64,000 nt of DNA, taken from positions 1 to 64,000 of the forward strand of contig NZ_JTLI01000049.1 in the NCBI RefSeq assembly GCF_000799075.1, given 5' to 3'. Numbering within the stretch: position 1 is the first letter of the stretch; each line of letters opens with the position of its first letter. The notes under the pieces were generated by a model. That model ran no database searches. It was not told where the DNA came from and saw only the letters and a list, made by a program, of their open reading frames with translations. Below, one piece after another: positions 55,693 through 63,742 of the stretch. Made by a program: the position numbers and the translations under genes. The stretch is from Cetobacterium sp. ZOR0034. GTDB taxonomy: Bacteria; Fusobacteriota; Fusobacteriia; Fusobacteriales; Fusobacteriaceae.

Positions 55693-57087
55693 ATGTACAT
55701 AAACAATCGCCATCTTCAGATTTTAAAATTAATTAAAAATAACAATAATTTAACTTCTAAAGAGATAGGAGATCTTTTTTCAATGTCTGCACAACATACA
55801 AAACTTTATCTAGAAGATATCTATTCCAAACTCTATAACTCTGAAGCTTCAGATATTAAAAGTACAACTCTTATAGAAAAAATTTCATCCTCAAAAAATT
55901 CAAGAAATAAATTAAAAAAAACTCAAGAGTTTTCTAAAAATGAAAAAATCTTTTATCTTTTATTTCGATTGATAAAAGATAAATATATAAACTTATCAAA
56001 AATCTCTGATGAACTTGGCATAACTAAAAGAAATTTAAATTACTATTTAACCGAAATCTCTATCATTATGAAAAACTATAATTTAAAATTTAAAGCAACA
56101 AACAAAGGATTACAACTTATAGGAACTAACTTTTCTTTTAAGCACTTAACCTATTTACTGACCTTTAAATTTTGTATAGAAAAAGAATTTTTACCAACAA
56201 AAATAAGAAATGAAGTTATCTCTTTTCTTAAGATTGATAATTTCTGCCTTTTAAAAAAAGATATATATTCTTTTATGTCTTTAATTTCTTCTGAATACAC
56301 TACTCATAAAACTAGTTCTATCTTCTCATTTTATTTTGCATTTAGAGTTCGAGATAATGAAGTGAAAATCGGAGATATGAGTGAAGAATTTATTTATCGA
56401 CATAAACCTGCTCATTTCGAAGATGAGTTTTTTAAAAAAATTGTTTATTTTTTTAAAAATTCATCTTTTAAATATCTCAATACTAATTCTATTAGTGAAC
56501 TAATAACAATAATAGATACTATTTATTACTCACATAGGAAGTTTCAAAAACAAGAATTAAATAAATCTGTCCAACTAAGACCTATTTTTGCTAAATATCT
56601 TGGAGATCAAATATATAAAAATAATAGCTTTTTCACTATTATAAATCCTTGGGTTTATTATACCGCTTTAAGAGCTCGTTTCTCTATCGAAGACTCTGCT
56701 TTTCTAAAGTTGAACTTAGAACATATCTACAACTCCAATGTTTTAAGCCTAACAAAGGAGATTAACTCTATTATCCCGAACTTTACTATATTTGAAACTC
56801 TTTCCGTTTGGTATCAACTTTCCGAATTTGAAGATAATAGTATAAAAAATATTTTTATTTTCAGAGATTTAAATATAAATATTGTTCCTATAATAGTTAA
56901 TGAAATCTATAAAAAACATAATATAAAAATCTCTGAGTATATTAATGTTCGTTCTTTAAGAAAATACCTTAAAGAGAATTCTGTTGATAATATCATAACC
57001 GTTGAAAATATTAAGCTTTATGATAGTAGTTTAAATGTAAAAAATATTTTTTTTCCAATTCCTAACTACAAAAAAATTAATCCTTAA
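55693..57087 (+). CDS. MtlR/Mga-like transcriptional regulator A
   Basis: 464 aa, ATG behind AAGGAGG. Two helix-turn-helix segments are visible: residues about 8-45 (NLTSKEIGDLFSMSAQHTK) and 95-130 (NLSKISDELGITKRNLNYYL). A long helical middle follows, then a C-terminal alpha/beta part (IFIFRDLNINIVPIIVNEIY ... VDNIITVENI) that looks like a PTS IIB-like module. It is divergent from the riboswitch-controlled pilus operon and is the obvious local regulator candidate. It is closely paralogous to regulator B at 59.1-60.6 kb. Confidence 0.78.
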   Translation: MYINNRHLQILKLIKNNNNLTSKEIGDLFSMSAQHTKLYLEDIYSKLYNSEASDIKSTTLIEKISSSKNSRNKLKKTQEFSKNEKIFYLLFRLIKDKYINLSKISDELGITKRNLNYYLTEISIIMKNYNLKFKATNKGLQLIGTNFSFKHLTYLLTFKFCIEKEFLPTKIRNEVISFLKIDNFCLLKKDIYSFMSLISSEYTTHKTSSIFSFYFAFRVRDNEVKIGDMSEEFIYRHKPAHFEDEFFKKIVYFFKNSSFKYLNTNSISELITIIDTIYYSHRKFQKQELNKSVQLRPIFAKYLGDQIYKNNSFFTIINPWVYYTALRARFSIEDSAFLKLNLEHIYNSNVLSLTKEINSIIPNFTIFETLSVWYQLSEFEDNSIKNIFIFRDLNINIVPIIVNEIYKKHNIKISEYINVRSLRKYLKENSVDNIITVENIKLYDSSLNVKNIFFPIPNYKKINP

Positions 57088-57088
57088 T

Positions 57089-57136
57089 AAAATATGTATG
57101 AATTTTCTTTTCTTCTGAAATATTCATACATATTTT
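57089..57136 (+). terminator. Terminator of regulator A
   Basis: 15-bp stem aaaatatgtatgaat/attcatacatatttt with an 18-nt loop, ending in Ts. Confidence 0.75.
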
Positions 57137-57220
57137 TTATTTCAAAAAAAAGGAAACATAACGTATGTTACGTAAAAAAAACGACATTAAAAATACCTTG
57201 CTATTGAGTTAGGAGAAAAT

Positions 57221-57445
57221 ATGAATAAAAATTTAAAAACAACTGAACAGTTTATTAAAGTTTCAGATGATAGAATTATTGAGATGTATCGAGCATTAAA
57301 ACCTTATCAATCAACTAAAGACGAACTTTTAGCTCTAGCTTATGAATTTGAAACTTTATATGGTGCTATAGAAAATGCGAATTTTATTCGTTCTTTAATT
57401 GAACTCTATGAAAGAAAAGGATTTTTTAAAAAGAAGTCTGAATAA
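57221..57445 (+). CDS. Free-standing C-terminal piece of a diol/glycerol dehydratase small subunit
   Basis: 74 aa, ATG behind TTAGGAG. From residue 14 the sequence VSDDRIIEMYRALKPYQSTK, then DELLALAYEFETLYGA and a closing LYERKGFFKK, follows residue by residue the last 60 residues of PduE/DhaB3-type small subunits (VPDDRILEIYNALRPYRSTK in the Salmonella PduE as I remember it). Full subunits have 140-175 aa; here the N-terminal half is missing, yet the gene has its own RBS and a terminator. No large or medium subunit is nearby. It may be a relic or a small protein with a new role. The comparison is from memory. Confidence 0.7.
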   Translation: MNKNLKTTEQFIKVSDDRIIEMYRALKPYQSTKDELLALAYEFETLYGAIENANFIRSLIELYERKGFFKKKSE

Positions 57446-57449
57446 AATA

Positions 57450-57489
57450 AAAGATTCCTAAACTCATATCTTAGAGAATAGGAATCTTT
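57450..57489. terminator. Bidirectional terminator
   Basis: 11-bp stem aaagattccta/taggaatcttt with an 18-nt loop. It serves the 74-aa gene and the convergent regulator C. The same arms recur in the terminator at 60567. Confidence 0.75.
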
Positions 57490-57495
57490 AAATAT

Positions 57496-58833
57496 TTATA
57501 AACATTTTATATTCTTTAAATTTTTTAAAAGAAAAAATTTTAAATCTATAAAATTACTTTCTAATGGAAAACTACTAATTTTATAAACTGGTGTTTCTAA
57601 AGTCTCGTTTATATTTCCACTAGTTATAATTAAATCATACTCATCATCAGCACCAAATATCTCAAATATATGTGATGATATCTTATCTATCTTTTTAAAA
57701 TCAAAGATATTTTTTAATTTTTTTTGAATGAGATCTTTTACAACTTCTAATTCATCACATATAAAAAGTACTTTAAGTTCCTTGAAATTAGAGTATTCCT
57801 TCATAGCAAGTTGATTATATAACAAATAAAAAATACTCTGAATATCCTTATCGATCAAAATATCACTTTTCATTTTTTCTGAAAAATCTTTATAAAAATT
57901 TGTTTCACAAATTTTTTCTGGAATAGGCAAAGTTTCTCTAATATCCCCAAGTTCTTTTAAAAGTTTTTCTAGAAGCACATCATCTGCATCTATCTCTAAA
58001 GTATCTATTATATCTTTTAAAATATCTTTTACTTCTTTCAAACTATCATTTTTATTCACTTTTCTCTCTTTTGAAGACACCTTTAATATAAACTCCTCTC
58101 CTTGAGTTGAAGTTATAAATTCGTTTATCTCCTCTATATTATACCCTGTTTTATTTTGTTCTAATTTATGCCTTGTATTTAAAGCAGCCAATTTACAAAA
58201 CACTTTATTATATTCTACCAAACTATAGTTATTTCCTAAAAGTTCTTTCATTTTTGTTTTTAAAACTGCTGGAGTTATATCTCCAACTATTCTTCCTATT
58301 AAATCTTTTAGAACATTTGGTAAATTTACAAACTGCTTATCAATTACTTTACGAATCTCCTCTTCAAATATATCTACTATATTTTCTGCTTCACCTGTTA
58401 CTGATATTCCTTTCGATGCAAACTCGCGAATAAAAACATCTTTTCTCTGAAACTCATTTTTTATTATCAACATATCTTTCTTCAGAGTTGTTCTTGATAT
58501 ATTTAAGAACTCTGCTTCTTTTGTTAAATTTACCATCTGTTTAGATAAAATTTTTAATTTCAAATAACTTTTTCTATTCTCCGAAAACATTCCTCCAAAA
58601 TCTGAAATAATTTTATTTAAATCATTACTTTTCAAATTAACTTGCAGTGCTCCACCATCAATTTTTTTTATTTCGTCTAGTTTATAACTTTTCAAAATAT
58701 AATTGATGTTATCAATATCATACCTAATCGTTCTTATATGTACGTTAAAGTTTTCAGATAATTTTTTTAATGTAAATCCATTTGTTTCATTTAAAACTGA
58801 TAAAATATTAATACATCGTTCGTTGATAACCAT
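57496..58833 (-). CDS. BglG/MtlR-like transcriptional regulator C, under a c-di-GMP riboswitch
   Basis: 445 aa from the ATG at 58833, eight bases from GGAGG; a GTG at 58848 overlaps the site and is rejected. Two helix-turn-helix domains (about 8-60 with LKKLSENFNVHIRTIRYDID; about 85-130 with AEFLNISRTTLKKDM), a helical middle, and a C-terminal IIB-like domain with LKVLFICDELEVVKDLI and DEYDLIITSG. A class I c-di-GMP riboswitch lies about 150 bases upstream in the same orientation, so its level should depend on c-di-GMP. It is less similar to A and B than they are to each other. Confidence 0.8.
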   Translation of the reverse strand: MVINERCINILSVLNETNGFTLKKLSENFNVHIRTIRYDIDNINYILKSYKLDEIKKIDGGALQVNLKSNDLNKIISDFGGMFSENRKSYLKLKILSKQMVNLTKEAEFLNISRTTLKKDMLIIKNEFQRKDVFIREFASKGISVTGEAENIVDIFEEEIRKVIDKQFVNLPNVLKDLIGRIVGDITPAVLKTKMKELLGNNYSLVEYNKVFCKLAALNTRHKLEQNKTGYNIEEINEFITSTQGEEFILKVSSKERKVNKNDSLKEVKDILKDIIDTLEIDADDVLLEKLLKELGDIRETLPIPEKICETNFYKDFSEKMKSDILIDKDIQSIFYLLYNQLAMKEYSNFKELKVLFICDELEVVKDLIQKKLKNIFDFKKIDKISSHIFEIFGADDEYDLIITSGNINETLETPVYKISSFPLESNFIDLKFFLLKNLKNIKCL

Positions 58834-58984
58834 CTTTTTTACCTCCACTCCATATAATTTATTTTAGTTATCTTCATTATACTATCTTTCATAACATCCG
58901 TCTCTATGAAGGTTTTTTTATTTTTTATAAAATATTTTTCATATAACATTCATTATAAATAAAAAAACTTTCAATTAAAAAAAA

Positions 58985-59080
58985 TACATCTTGAATTTTT
59001 ATAAAATTCAACGTGTAACTGGCTGCCATCTCAATTTAGGCCCTATAGCTTTGCGTCCTTCAGTTTCCTGAAGTTTGCCA
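58985..59080 (-). promoter_or_regulatory. Second class I c-di-GMP riboswitch (GEMM-I) with terminator, upstream of regulator C
   Basis: Minus strand: GGCAAAC, P2 CTTCAG-GAAA-CTGAAG, conserved GGACGCAAAGC, TATAGGGCCTAA, GGCAGCCAGTT, then GTTAC. The core is identical to the first riboswitch, with compensatory changes in P2 (CTGCAG pairs to CTTCAG/CTGAAG). The terminator (58985-59017) has arms TACA-xx-TTGAATTTT and complement, with eight Ts. P1 is weaker here (GCAA against TTAC leaves one mismatch). Confidence 0.9.
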
Positions 59081-59147
59081 TTTTTATATTTAAACACTTC
59101 CCTTACTATATTCTTTATTCTAATCTTACACTATTTTTCCTGCTTTT

Positions 59148-60563
59148 TTGAAGATAAAATTACATTCAAAAAATATATTGTTCTTTTCTTTATTATTCTT
59201 GAAATTAATTAAGATTAATCCTTATTTAACATCAAAAGAAATTGGCAATCTTTTCTCTATGTCTCCACAGCACACAAAACTCTATTTAGAAGATATCTAT
59301 TCTGAACTATATAATTCTGATAGTTTAGAAATAAAAAGTAATACTCTCATCGAAAAAATATTTCTATCAAAAAATGCTAAAATTCGATTGAGATCTGTCC
59401 AAGAACTTTCTAAAAATGAGAAAATTTTTTATTTTCTATTTTGTTTAATTAAAAATAGAGTTGTTAATTTATCCAATCTATCCAATGAGTTAAATATTAC
59501 CAAGCGAAATTTAAATCACTACCTAAACGAATCTTTACCTATACTAAAAACTTATCGCATTAAAATTAAAACAACAAACAAGGGATTACATCTTATTGGA
59601 AATAACTTTGCCATCAAGCGTCTAACATATATTCTTACTTTTAAATTTTGTATTGAAAAAGAATTTCTTCCATTAAAACTTAGAAGTGAAATAGGAACTT
59701 TTCTTAAAATTGATAATTTTGACATTATCAAAAAGGACATCTATTCTTTTGTATCTTTAGTTTGCAAAGAGGATGCCACACGTAAAATGCAATCATTTTT
59801 TTCATTTTATTTTGCTTTTAAAGTTAAAGGAGATGAGAGTAAAATAGGAGATATGGATGAAACATATTTTTATCGTCACAAGCCAGCTCACTTTGAAAAC
59901 ACTTTTTTTAAAAAAATTATATTTTTTTTAAAGTATAGTTCTTTTAAAAATCTTTCTACTAACTCTATAAGTGAACTTATCAGAATTATAGATATAATTT
60001 ATTATTCACACAGAAAATTTGAAAAAAGTGATATTCAAAAAGCAACACTATTAAAACCGATATTTGCAAAGTATATTGGTAATCAAATTTATAAAAATAA
60101 TCGTTTTTATACGCTTATTAACCCATGGATATACTACACAAGTTTAAGAAATCAATTTTCCATAGAAGATTCTTCTTTTTTAAAACTTAATCTTCAGCAT
60201 ATTTATAACTCAAATGTTCTAACTTTAACAAAAGAAATCAATACAATAATTCCTAATTTTACAATTTTTGAAACTTTATCCATCTGGTATCAACTTTCTG
60301 AATTTGAAGATAAAAGTATAAAAAATATTTTTGTTTTTAGAGATTTAAATATCAATATTATCTCAATAATTACAAAAGAAATCTACAAAAAACACAATAT
60401 AAAAATTTCAGAGTCCATCAATATTCGTTCTTTAAATAGATATTTGAAAGAGAATCGAGTTGATAATATCATAACAGTTGAAAATATCAAATTTTATGAT
60501 TCTAATTTGAATATAAAAAATCTATTTTTTCCAATTCCAAACTATAAAAAAATAGAAACATAA
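59148..60563 (+). CDS. MtlR/Mga-like transcriptional regulator B, paralogue of A
   Basis: 471 aa if read from a TTG at 59148; no ATG and no AGGAGG-like site are seen near the expected N-terminus. From residue 19 (LKLIKINPYLTSKEIGNLFS) it aligns without gaps to regulator A to the end (FFPIPNYKKI), with well over half of the residues identical by eye. Domains are the same: two helix-turn-helix segments, helical middle, IIB-like C-terminus. It is either translated from a poor start or has lost its start recently; the body shows no stop or frameshift. It is divergent from riboswitch 2. Confidence 0.7.
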   Translation: MKIKLHSKNILFFSLLFLKLIKINPYLTSKEIGNLFSMSPQHTKLYLEDIYSELYNSDSLEIKSNTLIEKIFLSKNAKIRLRSVQELSKNEKIFYFLFCLIKNRVVNLSNLSNELNITKRNLNHYLNESLPILKTYRIKIKTTNKGLHLIGNNFAIKRLTYILTFKFCIEKEFLPLKLRSEIGTFLKIDNFDIIKKDIYSFVSLVCKEDATRKMQSFFSFYFAFKVKGDESKIGDMDETYFYRHKPAHFENTFFKKIIFFLKYSSFKNLSTNSISELIRIIDIIYYSHRKFEKSDIQKATLLKPIFAKYIGNQIYKNNRFYTLINPWIYYTSLRNQFSIEDSSFLKLNLQHIYNSNVLTLTKEINTIIPNFTIFETLSIWYQLSEFEDKSIKNIFVFRDLNINIISIITKEIYKKHNIKISESINIRSLNRYLKENRVDNIITVENIKFYDSNLNIKNLFFPIPNYKKIET

Positions 60564-60566
60564 TAA

Positions 60567-60608
60567 AAAGATTCCTAATCATTTAAATTCAATGATCTAG
60601 GAATCTTT
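60567..60608. terminator. Bidirectional terminator
   Basis: Stem aaagattccta plus atcatt pairing with aatgat plus taggaatcttt (one bulged C). It serves regulator B and the convergent usher-2 operon. It has the same outer arms as the terminator at 57450. Confidence 0.82.
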
Positions 60609-60628
60609 GCTATTTTTTATCAATAATT

Positions 60629-61144
60629 CTATTTAAAATACTTCATATTTTTATAACCTGATTCAACATTTACATCTTCAAGTATCCCCTGTTCATTTAT
60701 AAAAAATGTTGTTGGTATATTTATAACACCAAACTGTTTATAAAGTTCCATCTCTTCACCATCATAATATGGTTGAAATGTAAAATTATTTTTCTTCATA
60801 TATTCTTTTACTTTTTCTTTATTGTCACTTCTATATGGACCGAAAACTATTAGAAATACAATGTCGTCTCTATCTTTATATTTCTCTTCATACTCTTTAT
60901 TAAATATTAATTTTTCCTCTATGCAATCTGGACACCAAGTTGTTGTAAAATTTAGAAATACTTTCTTACCTTTCAACTCCTCTAAAGTCAAAATTTTATC
61001 TCCCTCTAAAGTTTTTACTTCAAAATTATCCACTTTTTCTCCTAAAAGATATGTTAACTTTTGCTCTCTTGGATCTCTCTCCTCACTAAATGAAAAACTA
61101 AATATAACAGATATTAACACAAGTAATTTAAATAACCTTTTCAT
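60629..61144 (-). CDS. Secreted TlpA-like thioredoxin-fold protein
   Basis: 171 aa. Signal peptide to about residue 19 (FSFSFS). Thioredoxin fold of the TlpA/ResA redoxin type: VFLNFTTTWCPDCIEEKL with active-site C71-P-D-C74, and the cis-proline loop NIPTTFFI (P144). It acts as a periplasmic thiol-disulfide oxidoreductase, usually a reductase. It starts 26 bases after the second usher gene, so it belongs to that operon. This is odd because the pilus proteins here have practically no cysteines in their mature parts. Confidence 0.9.
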   Translation of the reverse strand: MKRLFKLLVLISVIFSFSFSEERDPREQKLTYLLGEKVDNFEVKTLEGDKILTLEELKGKKVFLNFTTTWCPDCIEEKLIFNKEYEEKYKDRDDIVFLIVFGPYRSDNKEKVKEYMKKNNFTFQPYYDGEEMELYKQFGVINIPTTFFINEQGILEDVNVESGYKNMKYFK

Positions 61145-61170
61145 TCTTTAACCCCTCCTCATTAATATAA

Positions 61171-63723
61171 CTAGTCTAAAATTTCATCTTCTATAAGCTC
61201 AATTGATTTTATTGCAAAATTATTATCTTCATAATAATCTCCTTCACGACCACTCTTAACTTTAAGATTAATGACTTTTTTATCAAAAGTTCCTATGTAT
61301 CTTCGGCTATTAGGAACGATTTCAATTATATATTCGCCTGGTAAAACATCTTCAAAGAAATAATATCCATCAATCTCCGGAGTTGTTCGCTCTACTTCCT
61401 CTCCATTCTTTTTTAGAACTATATCTAAGCCTGCTAATACAGAATAATAAACTCTTTCATTTATTAATAAACTATTTTCTACATACCCACTAATCATAGA
61501 TACTGGTACCAAAGGAATATCCACATTTACTCTTGATGAAGTCGCGCCCTTGAACTTTATTACCTCTTTCCCTTGAACTAACATAGGGTCAATCGTTTCT
61601 CTATTCACTTCTATTGTATGTATATTGGTATTGCTTATATCTCCAATTATATAATTACCGTTTTCTCTTGTTAGTCCACTTCCTCCAGAGGTCATTATCT
61701 CTGCTCCCTCATATATCTCTTCATTTTCATCTAAGATACCATTGATATTTTCATCTACAAACACTTTACCTTCTACCCAACCATCTGTAACGCTGTTGTT
61801 GTTCAGTGCTAAGAATGGATTTCCTAAATAAAATGTTTTTTCAACTCTTCCACCAACTTTAGTTTCTCCATCCTCTCTTCTTATATCAGGCAGTTCAATA
61901 TAGATGTTTTTATCAAATATATATGTAAATCTTAACTCAAAAAATGTTCCTTTTTCTTTAGAGTAACCTACTTCAAAAGTTGTATCCACATTTCTAAGTA
62001 ATCCTCTTTCACTTGTTGCTTTGGTTACACCTAACTTTATCTCATCATCTACCATCTCATTGTCCTCATAGTTAACTTTTCCCTCTAATACAGCTAATAT
62101 TCCATTGAAACCAGAATAAGTCATTCTCATCTCTGTTCCAAATCCCTCTAATTTATTAGTTTGACTATCAGAAAAATTTCTAATATAGTATTCATTATTT
62201 AAACTTAATCTCACACTTCTTGCTAGATCATAGTCCAAATTCAAATAATACTCATCATAATTATTAGAATTATATGACTCTTTTAAATATCCAATTGTTC
62301 CACCTAAACGTCTAAAACTTTTACTTAGCTCAACATTATATGACTCTTTTAGGTTTAGTTTTTCAGCAACTCTATCACCATAGTTTTCATATCCAAAATA
62401 AAAATTTATATTACTTGGTAACTTTTGCTCTAATGTGGCTTTATAGTTCAGCTCCCCAGACTCCATCTCATCTAAAATAGTTCCTGAGATTAGAGTTGGG
62501 TACTCATCAAATCCAAATCGATAAGCTAGAGCTCCCTCTAAAACCTCATATTTTTCAGAATCTCTATTCTCTAAGAAAGAGGTTCCTATTGTTGCAGTTA
62601 AATCTTTTGTTACACCATATCTGTACTTAGCTAAATACTGCTCTTTTTTCTGATTATTTCCCTGGCCAGCTTGAATAACAAAATCATTCTCACCTTTTTC
62701 TAAGATAGTTTGATTCCCTAAGATATAAATTGCTTTCGTTTCCTCTCTTCCATCTCTATAGAAAATTTTTATTGTGTACCTATCAGATGATGAGCTGTTT
62801 CTAACTCTAAAACTAAAGCTATCTCCCGTAATCATTTGGAAATCCTCTAATCTATCATTTCTATAAAGTTCAACTAAATTTGCATTATAGGCTAAACCCT
62901 CAATTATAGTTCTGTTATCTATTCTAATTCCATAGTATTCATTTCTTGAGAAACTAACCCCCCTTAATGATCTTTCATTATCAAACATCGAGTCACTCTC
63001 TAAATAGAAATCTCCAAAAGTCAGATAATACTCTCCAAATATCTCTTTATATTGTAATCTTATATAATCTAATTCACTCTCGGGATAAACTCTTTGAGAT
63101 ATTTGAAACTCTCCATATAAAAGCTCTGTTCCATAATCTATATCTATATAATAATCATTCTCTTTAAAATCTTCATTAACATATACAAACTTTAACAGTC
63201 CTGGAGATAATAGTTTCTTTTTATTTTGAATATAATCTCCACTTTCTATCATCTCTTCCTCTCGTTTTGCCAATCCAAGTAAACTTCTTTGAGCATTTAG
63301 CTCTCGAACATACTCATCTTGAGTTTTAAAATCTGGATTTAATTTCAAAACATAACGCTCCTCATCCCAGTCAGAACTTATCATATGAAAATATCTTTTA
63401 AAATCATCTAATTTTATAAATATATCATTATCCATCTCTATAACAGAATTTTTAGGAATTCTAACATCTATTGACAACTCCTCATCTAAATCACCTTTTA
63501 CTCTTAAACGTCTTCTATCTAATTTCAGATTTGGAATTCTTGAAAAATCTATAAAATCACCTATTCCTATATAAAGATCTTGAGTATCCTCATCTAATAA
63601 CACCCTGTAAAAGTCATTTTTATGCCCTCTCATATCTATCTCTATATATGCCTCTTCTGGCAATGAAAAGACGGCTACTCTTAGAAGACAAAACAATGTA
63701 ATAAACCCCTTTATATTTTTCAT
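61171..63723 (-). CDS. Usher-like outer-membrane assembly protein 2
   Basis: 850 aa. Signal peptide to about residue 19 (VAVFS). An N-terminal region of about 150 residues is followed by a barrel-like middle; ANLVELYRNDRLEDFQMITG and RVRNSSSSDRYTIKIFYRDG correspond to the usher block seen in usher 1. A C-terminal section begins near residue 655 with GKVFVDENINGILDENEE (calcium-loop-like, SdrD_B-like), then two beta domains. The mature part has no cysteine. It is divergent from usher 1 over most of its length, so this is a second, distinct assembly line. The upstream partial gene looks like its subunit. Confidence 0.76.
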   Translation of the reverse strand: MKNIKGFITLFCLLRVAVFSLPEEAYIEIDMRGHKNDFYRVLLDEDTQDLYIGIGDFIDFSRIPNLKLDRRRLRVKGDLDEELSIDVRIPKNSVIEMDNDIFIKLDDFKRYFHMISSDWDEERYVLKLNPDFKTQDEYVRELNAQRSLLGLAKREEEMIESGDYIQNKKKLLSPGLLKFVYVNEDFKENDYYIDIDYGTELLYGEFQISQRVYPESELDYIRLQYKEIFGEYYLTFGDFYLESDSMFDNERSLRGVSFSRNEYYGIRIDNRTIIEGLAYNANLVELYRNDRLEDFQMITGDSFSFRVRNSSSSDRYTIKIFYRDGREETKAIYILGNQTILEKGENDFVIQAGQGNNQKKEQYLAKYRYGVTKDLTATIGTSFLENRDSEKYEVLEGALAYRFGFDEYPTLISGTILDEMESGELNYKATLEQKLPSNINFYFGYENYGDRVAEKLNLKESYNVELSKSFRRLGGTIGYLKESYNSNNYDEYYLNLDYDLARSVRLSLNNEYYIRNFSDSQTNKLEGFGTEMRMTYSGFNGILAVLEGKVNYEDNEMVDDEIKLGVTKATSERGLLRNVDTTFEVGYSKEKGTFFELRFTYIFDKNIYIELPDIRREDGETKVGGRVEKTFYLGNPFLALNNNSVTDGWVEGKVFVDENINGILDENEEIYEGAEIMTSGGSGLTRENGNYIIGDISNTNIHTIEVNRETIDPMLVQGKEVIKFKGATSSRVNVDIPLVPVSMISGYVENSLLINERVYYSVLAGLDIVLKKNGEEVERTTPEIDGYYFFEDVLPGEYIIEIVPNSRRYIGTFDKKVINLKVKSGREGDYYEDNNFAIKSIELIEDEILD

Positions 63724-63742
63724 CTTTCCCTCCCTGTTGCAA

